Part shown: positions 24,880 to 33,125 of the stretch, in pieces
How positions within the stretch are numbered: the stretch's first letter is position 1
How the letters are laid out: each line of letters starts with the position of its first letter
Source: JAFAMS01 sp049520515
Lineage (GTDB): Bacteria > Vulcanimicrobiota > Vulcanimicrobiia > Vulcanimicrobiales > Vulcanimicrobiaceae
DNA length: 64,000 bases
Direction of reading: 5' to 3'
NCBI GenBank assembly: GCA_049520515.1
Contig: JBEKPS010000008.1
Span: 1-64,000, forward strand
Program-made: the position numbers and the translations under genes
Notes under the pieces: model-generated
The model's database searches: none
Seen by the model: the letters and a program-made list of their open reading frames with translations, nothing else
What the model was told of the DNA's origin: nothing

Positions 24880-26156
24880 ACTCCGCAGCGTTCGCCCGCG
24901 ATCATGGTCGAAACGGATTGCGCTGCTTCGTGGAGTGCCTGTGATGCAGGCGCTCCGCCAAGCGAGCGTTGCAATGCTCCAAAGAGTGCTTGCTGCGCCT
25001 GCAAACCTTTGGTTCCCGGGAACGACGTCCACGGCACGACGTACTTGGTCTGATCGATCGCGACGCGCTCGATCGGATTCGTTTGCAAGAAGTCACCCAG
25101 AACGTCCGGCGTGTGTACGTTGACGGGAATGTAGCCGGTGCCTTTGGTCCAGATCGCAAAGCCGGTCGGCGATTCGAGATACTCGATGAACTTGAGCGCC
25201 GCGAGCCTCTTGTCGGGATCTTGCGAGAAGACCATCAGCACGTTACCACCCGCCGGTAAGCGCAGCGGTTTGTTGCCGAAGCGCGGAAACTCCGTCGCGC
25301 GCAGATCGAACTTCACGCCTTCTTGGAGCGTCTGACGTTTTGCGATCGTCGTGATGAACGTCGCGACTTGGCCTTCACGGAACGCTTGCTCACCCTGATT
25401 CCAGAGCACGTTCATCGCCAAGCCTTGTTTAACGAGATCCGACCACATCTGAATCGCTTGTACGCCGTCCGGTGAATCGAATGCGGGCACCGCACCTTTG
25501 GGCGTGCACTGCAACATGCGTCCGCCGTTCGATTCGATCATGGCTTGCGTGCTCCAATTGTCGTCGAGCACCTGAACGTAGATGCCCGGCTTGCCGGTCG
25601 CAGCTTTGATCTTCTTTGCAGCCGCAATCCATTCGTCCCATGTTCGCGGTGGTTTGGATGGATCGAGGCCGGATTGCTTGAGCATGTCGGCGTTGTAGAA
25701 CGTCACGATGTTCGAAATCGCGTACGGCATACCGACGAGCTTACCGCCACGGCGTCCGAGCTCGAGCGCCGAGGGTGCTGCATCGCGAATCATCCCGCGG
25801 TTATGCTCTTGATCCATGAGATCTTGCACGGAGATGTACGGAAAATTCTTGGAAGCGTAATCGACGTACAGATATCCGATTTGCGCGACGTCAGGCGGAT
25901 TGTTTGCAGCAATGCGCGTCTGCAAATTTTCGAGCAGCCCTGTGTACGTGTTGGGCTGAAAACGTTCGATGACTTTGATTCCGGGATTGAGCGCTTGAAA
26001 ACGCTCGACCAACTCTTTTACGGCGGGTCCACCGAAAATCGCCGTGTTGACGTGCCAATATTCGATCGTTACGGTTTTCGTTTGCGCAACGACCATGCTT
26101 CCGGTGCTTGTAAGCAGCGTAACTGCAGCCAACAATGCGACGACGAGACGCATCAC
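24876..26156 (-). CDS. Extracellular solute-binding protein, ABC sugar/glycerol-phosphate type (family 1)
   Basis: A 426-residue exported binding protein resembling UgpB/MalE. It has a signal peptide (VVALLAAVTLLTSTGSMVVAQ) followed by TVTIEYWHVNT, FQALNPGIKVIERFQPNTYT and PPDVAQIGYLYV, the usual lobe-1 motifs, then GMPYAISNIVTFYNADML and RTWDEWIAAAKKIKAATGKP of lobe 2. It would capture a sugar, polyol or glycerol-3-phosphate for an ABC importer. No permease or ATPase is adjacent, so partners must be elsewhere. It is divergent from dnaE2, with the SOS-type promoter of dnaE2 in the 130-base gap. Confidence 0.88.
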   Translation of the reverse strand: MMRLVVALLAAVTLLTSTGSMVVAQTKTVTIEYWHVNTAIFGGPAVKELVERFQALNPGIKVIERFQPNTYTGLLENLQTRIAANNPPDVAQIGYLYVDYASKNFPYISVQDLMDQEHNRGMIRDAAPSALELGRRGGKLVGMPYAISNIVTFYNADMLKQSGLDPSKPPRTWDEWIAAAKKIKAATGKPGIYVQVLDDNWSTQAMIESNGGRMLQCTPKGAVPAFDSPDGVQAIQMWSDLVKQGLAMNVLWNQGEQAFREGQVATFITTIAKRQTLQEGVKFDLRATEFPRFGNKPLRLPAGGNVLMVFSQDPDKRLAALKFIEYLESPTGFAIWTKGTGYIPVNVHTPDVLGDFLQTNPIERVAIDQTKYVVPWTSFPGTKGLQAQQALFGALQRSLGGAPASQALHEAAQSVSTMIAGERCGV

Positions 26157-26249
26157 AACAAACCTCTCTCATTAAGAACGTTAATCTGAGCGGCGTGGGC
26201 GACAACCACGTTCCGATTCGCGCAGCTATTTCTTCTAAAAGCGAGAGCC

Positions 26250-26279
26250 TTGACGTATCGAACATATGTTCGATACCAT
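26250..26279 (+). promoter_or_regulatory. SOS-regulated promoter of dnaE2
   Basis: TTGACG (26250-26255), 18 bases, then TACCAT (26274-26279) as -10. The LexA palindrome occupies the spacer, as at imuA. The predicted start is about two bases before the ATG at 26288, again nearly leaderless. Confidence 0.65.
26257..26274. promoter_or_regulatory. LexA-type SOS box upstream of dnaE2
   Basis: The same perfect 18-bp palindrome as at 17507-17524, ATCGAACATATGTTCGAT, between the -35 and -10 elements of dnaE2. Two identical copies in front of genes of one known damage-response machine make a regulatory role very likely. Confidence 0.85.
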
Positions 26280-26287
26280 GAGCGCCC

Positions 26288-29200
26288 ATGTCCTCGCGGG
26301 CGGGCTACGCCGAGCTGCACTCCTGGTCGAACTTCACTTTCCTCGAGGGCGGATCGCACCCCGAGGAGATGCTCGAACGCGCGGCTGGGCTGGGTCTGGC
26401 GGCCCTGGCCCTCACCGACCGCGACGGCGTCTACGGCGTCGTGCGCTTCTCGAAGCAGGCCGCACGTATCGGCCTGCCCGCGATCTGCGGCGCCGAACTG
26501 ACGCTCGAAGACGGAGCACGGCTCGTGCTCTTGGCCGAGAACGAATCCGGTTACGCCAATCTCGCCCACGCGATCTCGACCGCGCAGCTGCGCGGGCGTA
26601 AACGCGATTCACGCCTGCGCCTGGGTGACATCGAGGGCAAAACGGACGGACTGATCGCGCTTTCCGGCGGTCCGCACGGGTTGTGCGAACGCGCGCTGCA
26701 AGCCGGTGATGAACGCCTTGCGCTCGAGACCGGCGCACGTTTGCGCGATCTTTTTCCGGGCGCGTTTTATTGCGAGCTGCAGCATCATCTCCGTCCCCAG
26801 GACGGCGTGCTTGCGCAAGGCATGATTCGCATCGCCGAGCAGCTGAGCGTTCCGTACGTCGCGACCAACGGCGTAGCATACGCGACCAAAGAGGATGCGT
26901 TGCTCGCCGACGTGCTGGTTTGCATCAAACACAAAAAAGTATTGCAGACCGCCGGTACGCTGCTGCGTCCCAATCACGAACACTATTTGAAGAGCGCCGT
27001 ACAGATGGCGCATCTCTTCGCGGCCTATCCGCGCGCGATCGCGAACACGCTCGAAATCGCCGAACGCTGCCGCTTCCGGCTCACCAAGCTGCCCAATCAA
27101 TTTCCGCTCTTCCCCGTCCCGCCCGAAGACGGTTCGCGGCACAATTATTTGCGCACGCTCGTGTATCGCGGTGCAGCGCAACGCTACGGGACGCCGCTCG
27201 CACCCAAAGTCGAGCGTCAGCTCGAGTACGAGCTCGGCATGATCGCGCGGCTTGATTTGGCCGGCTATTTCTTGATCGTGTGGGACATCGTGCGCGCGGC
27301 GGAGGAGCTGCGCGTTCTATGCCAAGGCCGCGGCTCTGCTGCAAATTCTGCCGTGTGCTACGCGCTCGGCATCACGGCCGTCGATCCGGTCGGCATGGAA
27401 TTGCTCTTCGAGCGGTTTCTCACCGAGGAACGCGGCGAGGTTCCGGATATCGATATCGACTTCGCGCATCAAGATCGCGAAAAAATCATTCAGTACGTGT
27501 ATCAGCGCTACGGACGTGAACACGCCGCAATGACGGCCGAAGTGATCACCTATCACGAGCGGTCGGCGATCCGCGATATCGGCAAAGCGCTGGGCCTGGG
27601 GCTCGAGCAAGTCGAAAACGTCGCGCGTGAATACGACGCGCAAGAAGCGCTCGACGGCGCGACCTCGGTTGTCGATCCCGAGATCCAAACGCTGATGACG
27701 ACGTTCTGCCGGCGCATCGACGGCTTTCCGCGTCATATGGGGATTCATTCGGGCGGCATGGTGATCACGCGCGATCCGCTAGTCTGCGTCGCGCCGGTCG
27801 AATGGGCGACGATGCGCGATCGCACGATCGTGCAGTGGGATAAAGACGATCTGCAAGATCTCGGTCTGATCAAGATCGATCTGCTGGGGCTTGGCATGCT
27901 CTCGCTCTTACGCGAAGCGTTCGAACATTTTCATAACGTCTATCCCGAGCGGTCGGCGCTCTCGCTCGCGACGATCCCAGCCGATGACACCGCCACATAC
28001 GAAATGCTGCAACGCGCCGATTCGATCGGCGTCTTTCAAGTCGAATCGCGCGCACAGCAGTCGATGCTCCCGCGCCTGAAACCGGCGCGCTTCTACGATA
28101 TCGTCATTCAGGTCGCGATCATTCGTCCCGGACCGATTCAAGGCAACATGATCCATCCGTTCTTGCGGCGCCGCAACGGCATGGAGCCCGTCACCTATCC
28201 GCATCCAAAGCTCAAGCCGATCTTGGAACGCACGCTCGGCGTTCCGCTCTTTCAAGAGCAAGGGATGCGCATGGCAATCGAAGCGGCGGGCTTTACGCCC
28301 GGGCAAGCCGATCAATTGCGTCGCGCCATGGGACACAAACGTTCGCACGAGCGCATGGCTGAGATTTATCCGAAGCTGGTCGGCGGCATGGTCTCGAGCG
28401 GCATCGACAAAGACGCTGCCGAGCAGCTCTTTTCGATGCTCGAAGGCTTTGCGGATTACGGCTTCCCCGAATCGCACGCGGCCAGCTTTGCGCTCTTGGC
28501 GTATGCGTCGGCATACGTCAAATGTCACGAGCCCGCGATTTTTTTGGTCGCGATTCTCAACGTGCAGCCGATGGGATTCTATTCGACTGAAGTGCTCGTC
28601 AACGACGCACGCCGCCATGATGTCATCGTCAAACCGGTCGAAGTGAACGCCAGCCGTTGGTGGAGCTTCGTTGAACCCGACGGTTCGGTGCGCCTGGGCT
28701 TTCATATCGTGCGTAGTTTGGGCGAAGGGCAGAAGCAGGCGCTCGAAGCGGCGCTGGCCGGCGGCGCGTTCGCCGACATCGTCGAGTTCGCACGCCGCAC
28801 GCGGCTCTCGCGCGAAGTGCTCGAAAATCTGGCCGCGTCCGGCGCCTTTGCGCCATGGTTTGCTGCGCGGCGCGAAGCGATGTGGGCGCTGCGAGGACTC
28901 GACGAACGCGAAGCGCGCGGCGAGCTCGGGCGCGGGATGGAAGTCGTCGAGCCGCAGCCGCAGCTGCGCGAGCTCGCGCCGCTCGAGCGCACGCGCTTCG
29001 ATATTTATTCACTCGGCCTTACGACCGGACCACAACCAATCGCGCACTTTCGCGCTGCACTCGATCGTGCCGGTGTTCTTGCCGCACATCGGTTGGAAGC
29101 GATGCCGAACAATCTGGTTTGCAAAGTTGGCGGGATGGTGATCACGCGCCAGCGCCCCGGAACCGCGAAAGGCTTCGTTTTTCTCACCCTCGAGGACGAG

Positions 29201-29395
29201 ACGGGACTCGTCAACGTCATCGTACGTCCTGACGTTTTCGAGCGATATCGTCGGCCGATCAAGCTTTCGCAGGCATTGATCGTCGAAGGCAAGCTGCAAA
29301 AAGAATCAGGTTGTATCGACTTGCTCGCACGCCGTTTCTGGCCGCTCGATACGGAGGGAACGACCGACAAGGTGCGAGCTCGCAACTTCCATTAG
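26288..29395 (+). CDS. dnaE2: DnaE2, error-prone DNA polymerase III alpha subunit
   Basis: A 1035-residue C-family polymerase. Order: PHP domain (about 8-200, start AELHSWSNFTFLEGGSHP), palm with PDIDIDF near residue 386 carrying two catalytic Asp, third Asp in LGLIKIDLLGLGM near 529, fingers (IRPGPIQGNMIHP), tandem helix-hairpin-helix region, and a C-terminal OB fold (about 905-985; KGFVFLTLEDETGLVNVIV). It is the size of DnaE2 (about 1000-1080), shorter than DnaE1, and lacks the long tau/epsilon-interaction tail. It carries out SOS-induced translesion synthesis with ImuA/ImuB. ATG 26288 is used; the ATG at 26278 is out of frame. Topoisomerase IB follows in the same frame. Confidence 0.95.
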   Translation: MSSRAGYAELHSWSNFTFLEGGSHPEEMLERAAGLGLAALALTDRDGVYGVVRFSKQAARIGLPAICGAELTLEDGARLVLLAENESGYANLAHAISTAQLRGRKRDSRLRLGDIEGKTDGLIALSGGPHGLCERALQAGDERLALETGARLRDLFPGAFYCELQHHLRPQDGVLAQGMIRIAEQLSVPYVATNGVAYATKEDALLADVLVCIKHKKVLQTAGTLLRPNHEHYLKSAVQMAHLFAAYPRAIANTLEIAERCRFRLTKLPNQFPLFPVPPEDGSRHNYLRTLVYRGAAQRYGTPLAPKVERQLEYELGMIARLDLAGYFLIVWDIVRAAEELRVLCQGRGSAANSAVCYALGITAVDPVGMELLFERFLTEERGEVPDIDIDFAHQDREKIIQYVYQRYGREHAAMTAEVITYHERSAIRDIGKALGLGLEQVENVAREYDAQEALDGATSVVDPEIQTLMTTFCRRIDGFPRHMGIHSGGMVITRDPLVCVAPVEWATMRDRTIVQWDKDDLQDLGLIKIDLLGLGMLSLLREAFEHFHNVYPERSALSLATIPADDTATYEMLQRADSIGVFQVESRAQQSMLPRLKPARFYDIVIQVAIIRPGPIQGNMIHPFLRRRNGMEPVTYPHPKLKPILERTLGVPLFQEQGMRMAIEAAGFTPGQADQLRRAMGHKRSHERMAEIYPKLVGGMVSSGIDKDAAEQLFSMLEGFADYGFPESHAASFALLAYASAYVKCHEPAIFLVAILNVQPMGFYSTEVLVNDARRHDVIVKPVEVNASRWWSFVEPDGSVRLGFHIVRSLGEGQKQALEAALAGGAFADIVEFARRTRLSREVLENLAASGAFAPWFAARREAMWALRGLDEREARGELGRGMEVVEPQPQLRELAPLERTRFDIYSLGLTTGPQPIAHFRAALDRAGVLAAHRLEAMPNNLVCKVGGMVITRQRPGTAKGFVFLTLEDETGLVNVIVRPDVFERYRRPIKLSQALIVEGKLQKESGCIDLLARRFWPLDTEGTTDKVRARNFH

Positions 29396-29431
29396 CGTTT
29401 ATTCAACCGTAAGGCCGGGAAGGCAGCGAGT

Positions 29432-30484
29432 ATCCAACATCCACTCAATCTCGAATCCGCCCGGGACGCCGGGCTTCGCTACGTCGACGATACCCGGCCC
29501 GGAATAACGCGCAAGCTGCGAGGCCGGCACTTCGCCTATTTCTATCCGGACGGTAAGCCCGTCAAAGATAAGAGCGAGCTCGGGCGCATCACAGCACTCG
29601 CGATTCCGCCGGCATATCGCGACGTGTGGGTCTGTCCGATCCCGAACGGTCACATTCAAGCCACGGCACGTGATGCGCGTGGTCGCAAACAGTATCGCTA
29701 CCACAAGCGCTGGCAAGAGGTTCGCGACGAAGCCAAGTTCCATCGCATGGCCGCCTTCGGCGCAGCGCTCCCGAAAATTCGTAAAGCGGTCGCGCGCGAT
29801 TTACGCGCCAAAGGCCTGACACGCGAAAAGATTCTCGCCGTCGCCGTTACGTTTCTCGAACGGACCGCGATCAGGATCGGAAATGAAGAATACCGGCGCA
29901 CCAATGGTTCGTTCGGCCTGACGACGCTGCGCGCGCGGCATGTGCACGTCCGCGGCTCGAAGATTGCGGTCAAATTTCGCGGTAAGACCGGTAAAGAGCA
30001 GACGGTGGCGCTCGACGACGCTCGCCTGGCGCGCATCATCCGGCAGTGCCGCGATCTCCCCGGCCAAGAGCTGTTCGAATATCAGGACGACGACGGCACG
30101 ATACACGCAATCACGTCGGAGGACGTGAACGCCTACATCCGCGAGATTTCAGGCGACGATTTTTCGGCGAAGGACTTTCGCACGTGGTCCGGGACCATCG
30201 AATGCATCCGCCATCTTGCGAAACCTGCGGAAGATGCCGCACGAGCCAAGCACAACGTCAAAGAAGCACTCGCGTGCGTTGCATTGCACCTCGGGAACAC
30301 GGCGGCCGTCTGCCGAAAAGCCTACGTCCATCCAGCCGTCATCGACGTGTACAGCCGCTATCTTCGTTTGCCGTCGAATCCGCGCGGCGAGCGTAGCGTC
30401 TTACGTTTGCTTCGGCAATGCGAAAAAGCACTGGATACGAAGACGCAGCTGAAAGCGTCGCTTAAGCTTTATGCAACCACTTGA
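29432..30484 (+). CDS. DNA topoisomerase IB (eukaryotic/poxvirus type)
   Basis: A roughly 350-residue type IB topoisomerase that relaxes supercoils through a 3'-phosphotyrosine. The N-terminal domain begins at QHPLNLESARDAGLRYVDD and continues GITRKLRGRHFAYFYPDG. The catalytic domain has Arg in TAIRIGNEEYRR (near residue 147), Lys in KFRGKTGKEQTV, Arg in AKDFRTWSGT, and Tyr in CRKAYVHPAV near 298. The frame is the same as dnaE2, separated by its TAG. Between that TAG and the conserved N-terminus there is no ATG, GTG, TTG or CTG; the first GTG (29624) would remove about 64 conserved residues. ATC at 29432 with AAGG about 8 bases upstream is the start I propose; read-through from dnaE2 is an alternative. 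The end overlaps the convergent reductase gene by 23 bp. Confidence 0.85.
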   Translation: MQHPLNLESARDAGLRYVDDTRPGITRKLRGRHFAYFYPDGKPVKDKSELGRITALAIPPAYRDVWVCPIPNGHIQATARDARGRKQYRYHKRWQEVRDEAKFHRMAAFGAALPKIRKAVARDLRAKGLTREKILAVAVTFLERTAIRIGNEEYRRTNGSFGLTTLRARHVHVRGSKIAVKFRGKTGKEQTVALDDARLARIIRQCRDLPGQELFEYQDDDGTIHAITSEDVNAYIREISGDDFSAKDFRTWSGTIECIRHLAKPAEDAARAKHNVKEALACVALHLGNTAAVCRKAYVHPAVIDVYSRYLRLPSNPRGERSVLRLLRQCEKALDTKTQLKASLKLYATT

Positions 30485-31103
30485 AGGCGTGCTCTCCCGA
30501 ACCGATTCGCATCGAGTACGTGATCCATAGCATCGCCATCGCTTCCAAATAGCGCGAAGCTTCGATCGGGCCGGCGTCCATCACCCTCCATCCGAATGAT
30601 TCCGCGATCTGCTCGACCGTATTTTTGGCTTTGTCGTCGTTGCCCGCAACGAACATCGTCGGCGGACCGTTCGGAAACTTCGGATCGACGAACAGCGCGT
30701 GGCCGACGGTATTGAACGATTTGACGACATTCGCGCCGGGCAACCACCGCTGCACGGATTCGCCGGCCGAATCGTTCCCGGAGACGGAGAGCGTGGGAGG
30801 CTTTCCTGGCTCGAACTTCACTGGATTGGTGACGTCGATGACGACCTTGCCGGCGAAGTTCTCGGCCCCGGCGAGATCGATTGCGTCCTTCGCAACGGCG
30901 AACGCCGTCACGAGAACGAGCAACTCACCCGCGCGTGCAGTTTCCTCGAACGTCGCGGCGTGAAGTTTGCCCGGATGCTCGTGCACGAAACTCGCCAGTT
31001 TTTTCGGCTCTCGTGACGCGATCGTCACCATGTGTCCACGTGAGACGAAGCCGCGCGCGAGCGCTTTTCCGACGTCACCGCTTCCAAGAATTCCGACGTT
31101 CAT
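30462..31103 (-). CDS. NADPH-dependent F420 reductase-like NAD(P)-binding protein
   Basis: A 213-residue Rossmann protein of the F420:NADP oxidoreductase/NpdG-type family: MNVGILGSGDVGKALARGF opens the nucleotide site, TIASREP is the NADP-phosphate contact, VVIDVTNPVKF and VVKSFNTVGHALFVDP are typical of the family. Many bacterial members do not use F420 and serve as ferric-chelate-like or unknown reductases. No other F420 genes are seen. The gene overlaps the topoisomerase IB 3' end. Confidence 0.85.
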   Translation of the reverse strand: MNVGILGSGDVGKALARGFVSRGHMVTIASREPKKLASFVHEHPGKLHAATFEETARAGELLVLVTAFAVAKDAIDLAGAENFAGKVVIDVTNPVKFEPGKPPTLSVSGNDSAGESVQRWLPGANVVKSFNTVGHALFVDPKFPNGPPTMFVAGNDDKAKNTVEQIAESFGWRVMDAGPIEASRYLEAMAMLWITYSMRIGSGEHAFKWLHKA

Positions 31104-31156
31104 CCGACCGCGCTTTGGTGCGGGATATGGATACGCCTTTGTAGGAAAGACCGAGC

Positions 31157-31597
31157 GTGAGACCGCTCGTGGGTATCCTCATTCTGGGCCTGATCGGCGC
31201 GACGCCGGCGCCCTATTCATCCTCGATTAAAGCGCTCAATGCGCGGATGCACGTGATGCTGCACGACGTCGCGCACCGTAACGAGCAGACCGAAGTGACG
31301 CTAACGCCCGATGCAAGCGGTTTGCGCACGATCGTACGTGTCAGGGTGCATCCATACATGCGCGCGCAGCTCCGCAACGATCTCACGAAGAGCGTGAACG
31401 AGTACATCGACATCCACCAAGGCGATTGCCGCACGAATACCTCGAGGTATGGTACAAACGCCTATGCACTCAATCCGATCAACAACGGTGTTTCGGAAAC
31501 GACTCTGGACGTCCCAATCTCGACGCTCACGGGAAATGGCAACGTCGTGACGACGCACTACGGAAACGGTGCCGTCATCAATTGCGGCCGTTTGTAA
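31157..31597 (+). CDS. Exported hypothetical protein
   Basis: A 146-residue protein with a short signal-like N-terminus (PLVGILILGLIGATPAP) and no recognised domain. It has two Cys, in QGDCRTN and VINCGRL, that could form a disulfide once exported. The middle (VTLTPDASGLRTIVRVRVHPYM) looks beta-rich. The end overlaps the convergent amidase-like gene by 20 bp. The function is unknown. Confidence 0.6.
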   Translation: MRPLVGILILGLIGATPAPYSSSIKALNARMHVMLHDVAHRNEQTEVTLTPDASGLRTIVRVRVHPYMRAQLRNDLTKSVNEYIDIHQGDCRTNTSRYGTNAYALNPINNGVSETTLDVPISTLTGNGNVVTTHYGNGAVINCGRL

Positions 31598-32168
31598 GAC
31601 GCGCGAGGACGAAATCCGCAATGAGGTCGCCAATCTGGCGATAGCGCGGCGTTAGCCACGCACGCTGGGCTGGACACGTGAGCTCGCCTAGCTCGAGGAC
31701 GAGCGTGTTCGGATTGGAGTCGATGGTGCGATATCCGTAATAATGCGCGAGGCCTTCCGTGAAATTGTCCGGCATGAAGCGGAATGGAAAGACGCGCGAA
31801 TATGCTGCGCGCCAAGCGCGCGCCGCGTCGCCATCGCCGCGCGGATACCCGATCGATGCGCCGCTCGTGCAGGCCGGGTCCGCACCGTCGAGATGGATGA
31901 AGATCGCCGCACGCACGCGATAATGTTCGCGATAGTCGGCCGGAACGCGAACGACGCGCAAACCGGCCGCCCGCAAGCGGCGTGCGGCTTCGTCCGCAAT
32001 GATGGGGGTATTCTCGCGTTCTCCCGCCGCACCGAGATTGCACGCACGTTTTGGGAACAATACGCAACTGGCCGGACGGCCTTGATGTCCGGCCTGAATT
32101 AGTACGTCGGCGGTTTGTAATCTGAGGGTTGCGGTTACAAGGAGGATAGCCAAGAGAGGGGCCATCAA
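31578..32168 (-). CDS. Exported N-acetylmuramoyl-L-alanine amidase-like (Amidase_3 relative) protein
   Basis: A 196-residue exported protein with a short hydrophobic N-terminus. The first metal motif of Amidase_3 enzymes (IDAGHGG) appears as LIQAGHQGRP; a Glu follows in GERENTPIIADEAARRL; the second-His motif (S-x-H-x-N) appears as IFIHLDGAD; the late catalytic Glu may be in LVLELGELT. These match the zinc-amidase fold that trims peptidoglycan cross-bridges. The sequence is divergent and short, so substrate and activity are inferred. A longer overlapping frame on the same strand (to 32172) is not the coding one; it does not contain these motifs. Confidence 0.68.
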   Translation of the reverse strand: MMAPLLAILLVTATLRLQTADVLIQAGHQGRPASCVLFPKRACNLGAAGERENTPIIADEAARRLRAAGLRVVRVPADYREHYRVRAAIFIHLDGADPACTSGASIGYPRGDGDAARAWRAAYSRVFPFRFMPDNFTEGLAHYYGYRTIDSNPNTLVLELGELTCPAQRAWLTPRYRQIGDLIADFVLARLTNGRN

Positions 32169-32177
32169 ACACCTATT

Positions 32178-32684
32178 ATGAGTATGAGCAATATCCGCTT
32201 CGCTGTAACTGTAATTGCCGCAGCATTCCTCACAACTGCCCTACCGGTCCTCGCGCAAATGGCTCCCGGTGACACCGGCGCCGGAACCGAGCGCGGAGTT
32301 CAGCAACTGAATCAATCGGGCCAAGTCGGAACGGTAACGCTCTTCAATGGCGGTGGGAGCACGCACGTCGTCCTCAACATCCATGGCGAACCGGGTGGCC
32401 GCGTCGAAGCCGCGCACATTCATCGCGGCAAAGGCTGCGGACCCGGGCAAATCGATCCAACACCGGTTTACCCGCTCAACAACGTCGTCGGCGGACACAG
32501 TTCATCGTCGGTCAATGCATCCGAAGACAAGCTACTCTCAGGGAATTATGTCGTCATAATCCATGCTGGTCCGATGCCGGCTGAAGCGCCCGGCATGATG
32601 GGACACATGAGCTCGATGAAGGGCATGATGACCAGTAAGTCGGCGGAGATGTACATGGCCTGCGGTTACCTCTACCGCAACTAG
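32178..32684 (+). CDS. Exported CHRD-like domain protein
   Basis: A 168-residue exported protein: signal peptide (VTVIAAAFLTTALPVLAQ), then a beta-sandwich domain with LNQSGQVGTVTLFN, HVVLNIHGEP, VEAAHIHRGKGCG and LLSGNYVVIIHAGPM, resembling CHRD/Cu-Zn-SOD-like domains (His-rich strands, small-molecule or metal binding; role unknown). A Met-rich segment (GMMGHMSSMKGMMT) before the final CGYLYRN is unusual and could bind copper or another soft metal (inference). The start is ATG 32178 or 32184. Confidence 0.65.
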   Translation: MSMSNIRFAVTVIAAAFLTTALPVLAQMAPGDTGAGTERGVQQLNQSGQVGTVTLFNGGGSTHVVLNIHGEPGGRVEAAHIHRGKGCGPGQIDPTPVYPLNNVVGGHSSSSVNASEDKLLSGNYVVIIHAGPMPAEAPGMMGHMSSMKGMMTSKSAEMYMACGYLYRN

Positions 32685-32689
32685 CCATC

Positions 32690-33076
32690 GTGTTCGATCC
32701 CGGCAAGCAGACGAATCCGGAATTCAAACGCCGCGTCTTTGTCGGAATCGGTGCAAGTGCAGCGGCGGTCGGAACAACGCTGGCGGCTGCACTTGCGCAA
32801 ACGCCACCACCTGCCGTCGCGCAAGACGATCCATCGATTGTTACGCAAAACAAGGCTACGTGACACTCGCGCCCGAGCTGTTCGTACGCAACAACCCGCC
32901 AAGCGGTAAAAGATCAACGCGTCGACCTCGTCGCGATTCCCGTCGCCGGCAATTACGGCGCGCGCGACACCGGGATTCCCGCGGATGACGTGGGCGCATT
33001 TTTCGCCGCTCTCAAGCAGCCGCCGACCTCAGGGTTTACGACGAGGGCCTTTTTCCATAAGTATCTGACCGCCTAA
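32690..33076 (+). pseudogene. Decayed dienelactone hydrolase-family gene
   Basis: Recognisable pieces of a dienelactone-hydrolase protein lie in different frames over 390 bases. A GTG-initiated N-terminus (NPEFKRRVFVGIGASAAAV, a twin-Arg-like leader) ends in TGA at about 32861. GYVTLAPELFVRNNPPSG follows in another frame. VAGNYGARDTGIPADDVGAF and ALKQPPTSG come next, and the VYDEG motif sits in yet another frame before the TAA at 33076. The catalytic Cys and most of the middle are gone, so large deletions plus frameshifts have killed the gene. Intact family members are about 250-290 residues. Confidence 0.72.
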
Positions 33077-33125
33077 GCTGGGCGGTGCCAGCCACATGGC
33101 ACCCACCCGGCGCAGCGTGGACCCC

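Noticed and set aside
29399..29822. Minus-strand open frames covering the topoisomerase IB N-terminus
   Set aside because: They lack domains, while the plus strand encodes clearly conserved topoisomerase IB sequence.
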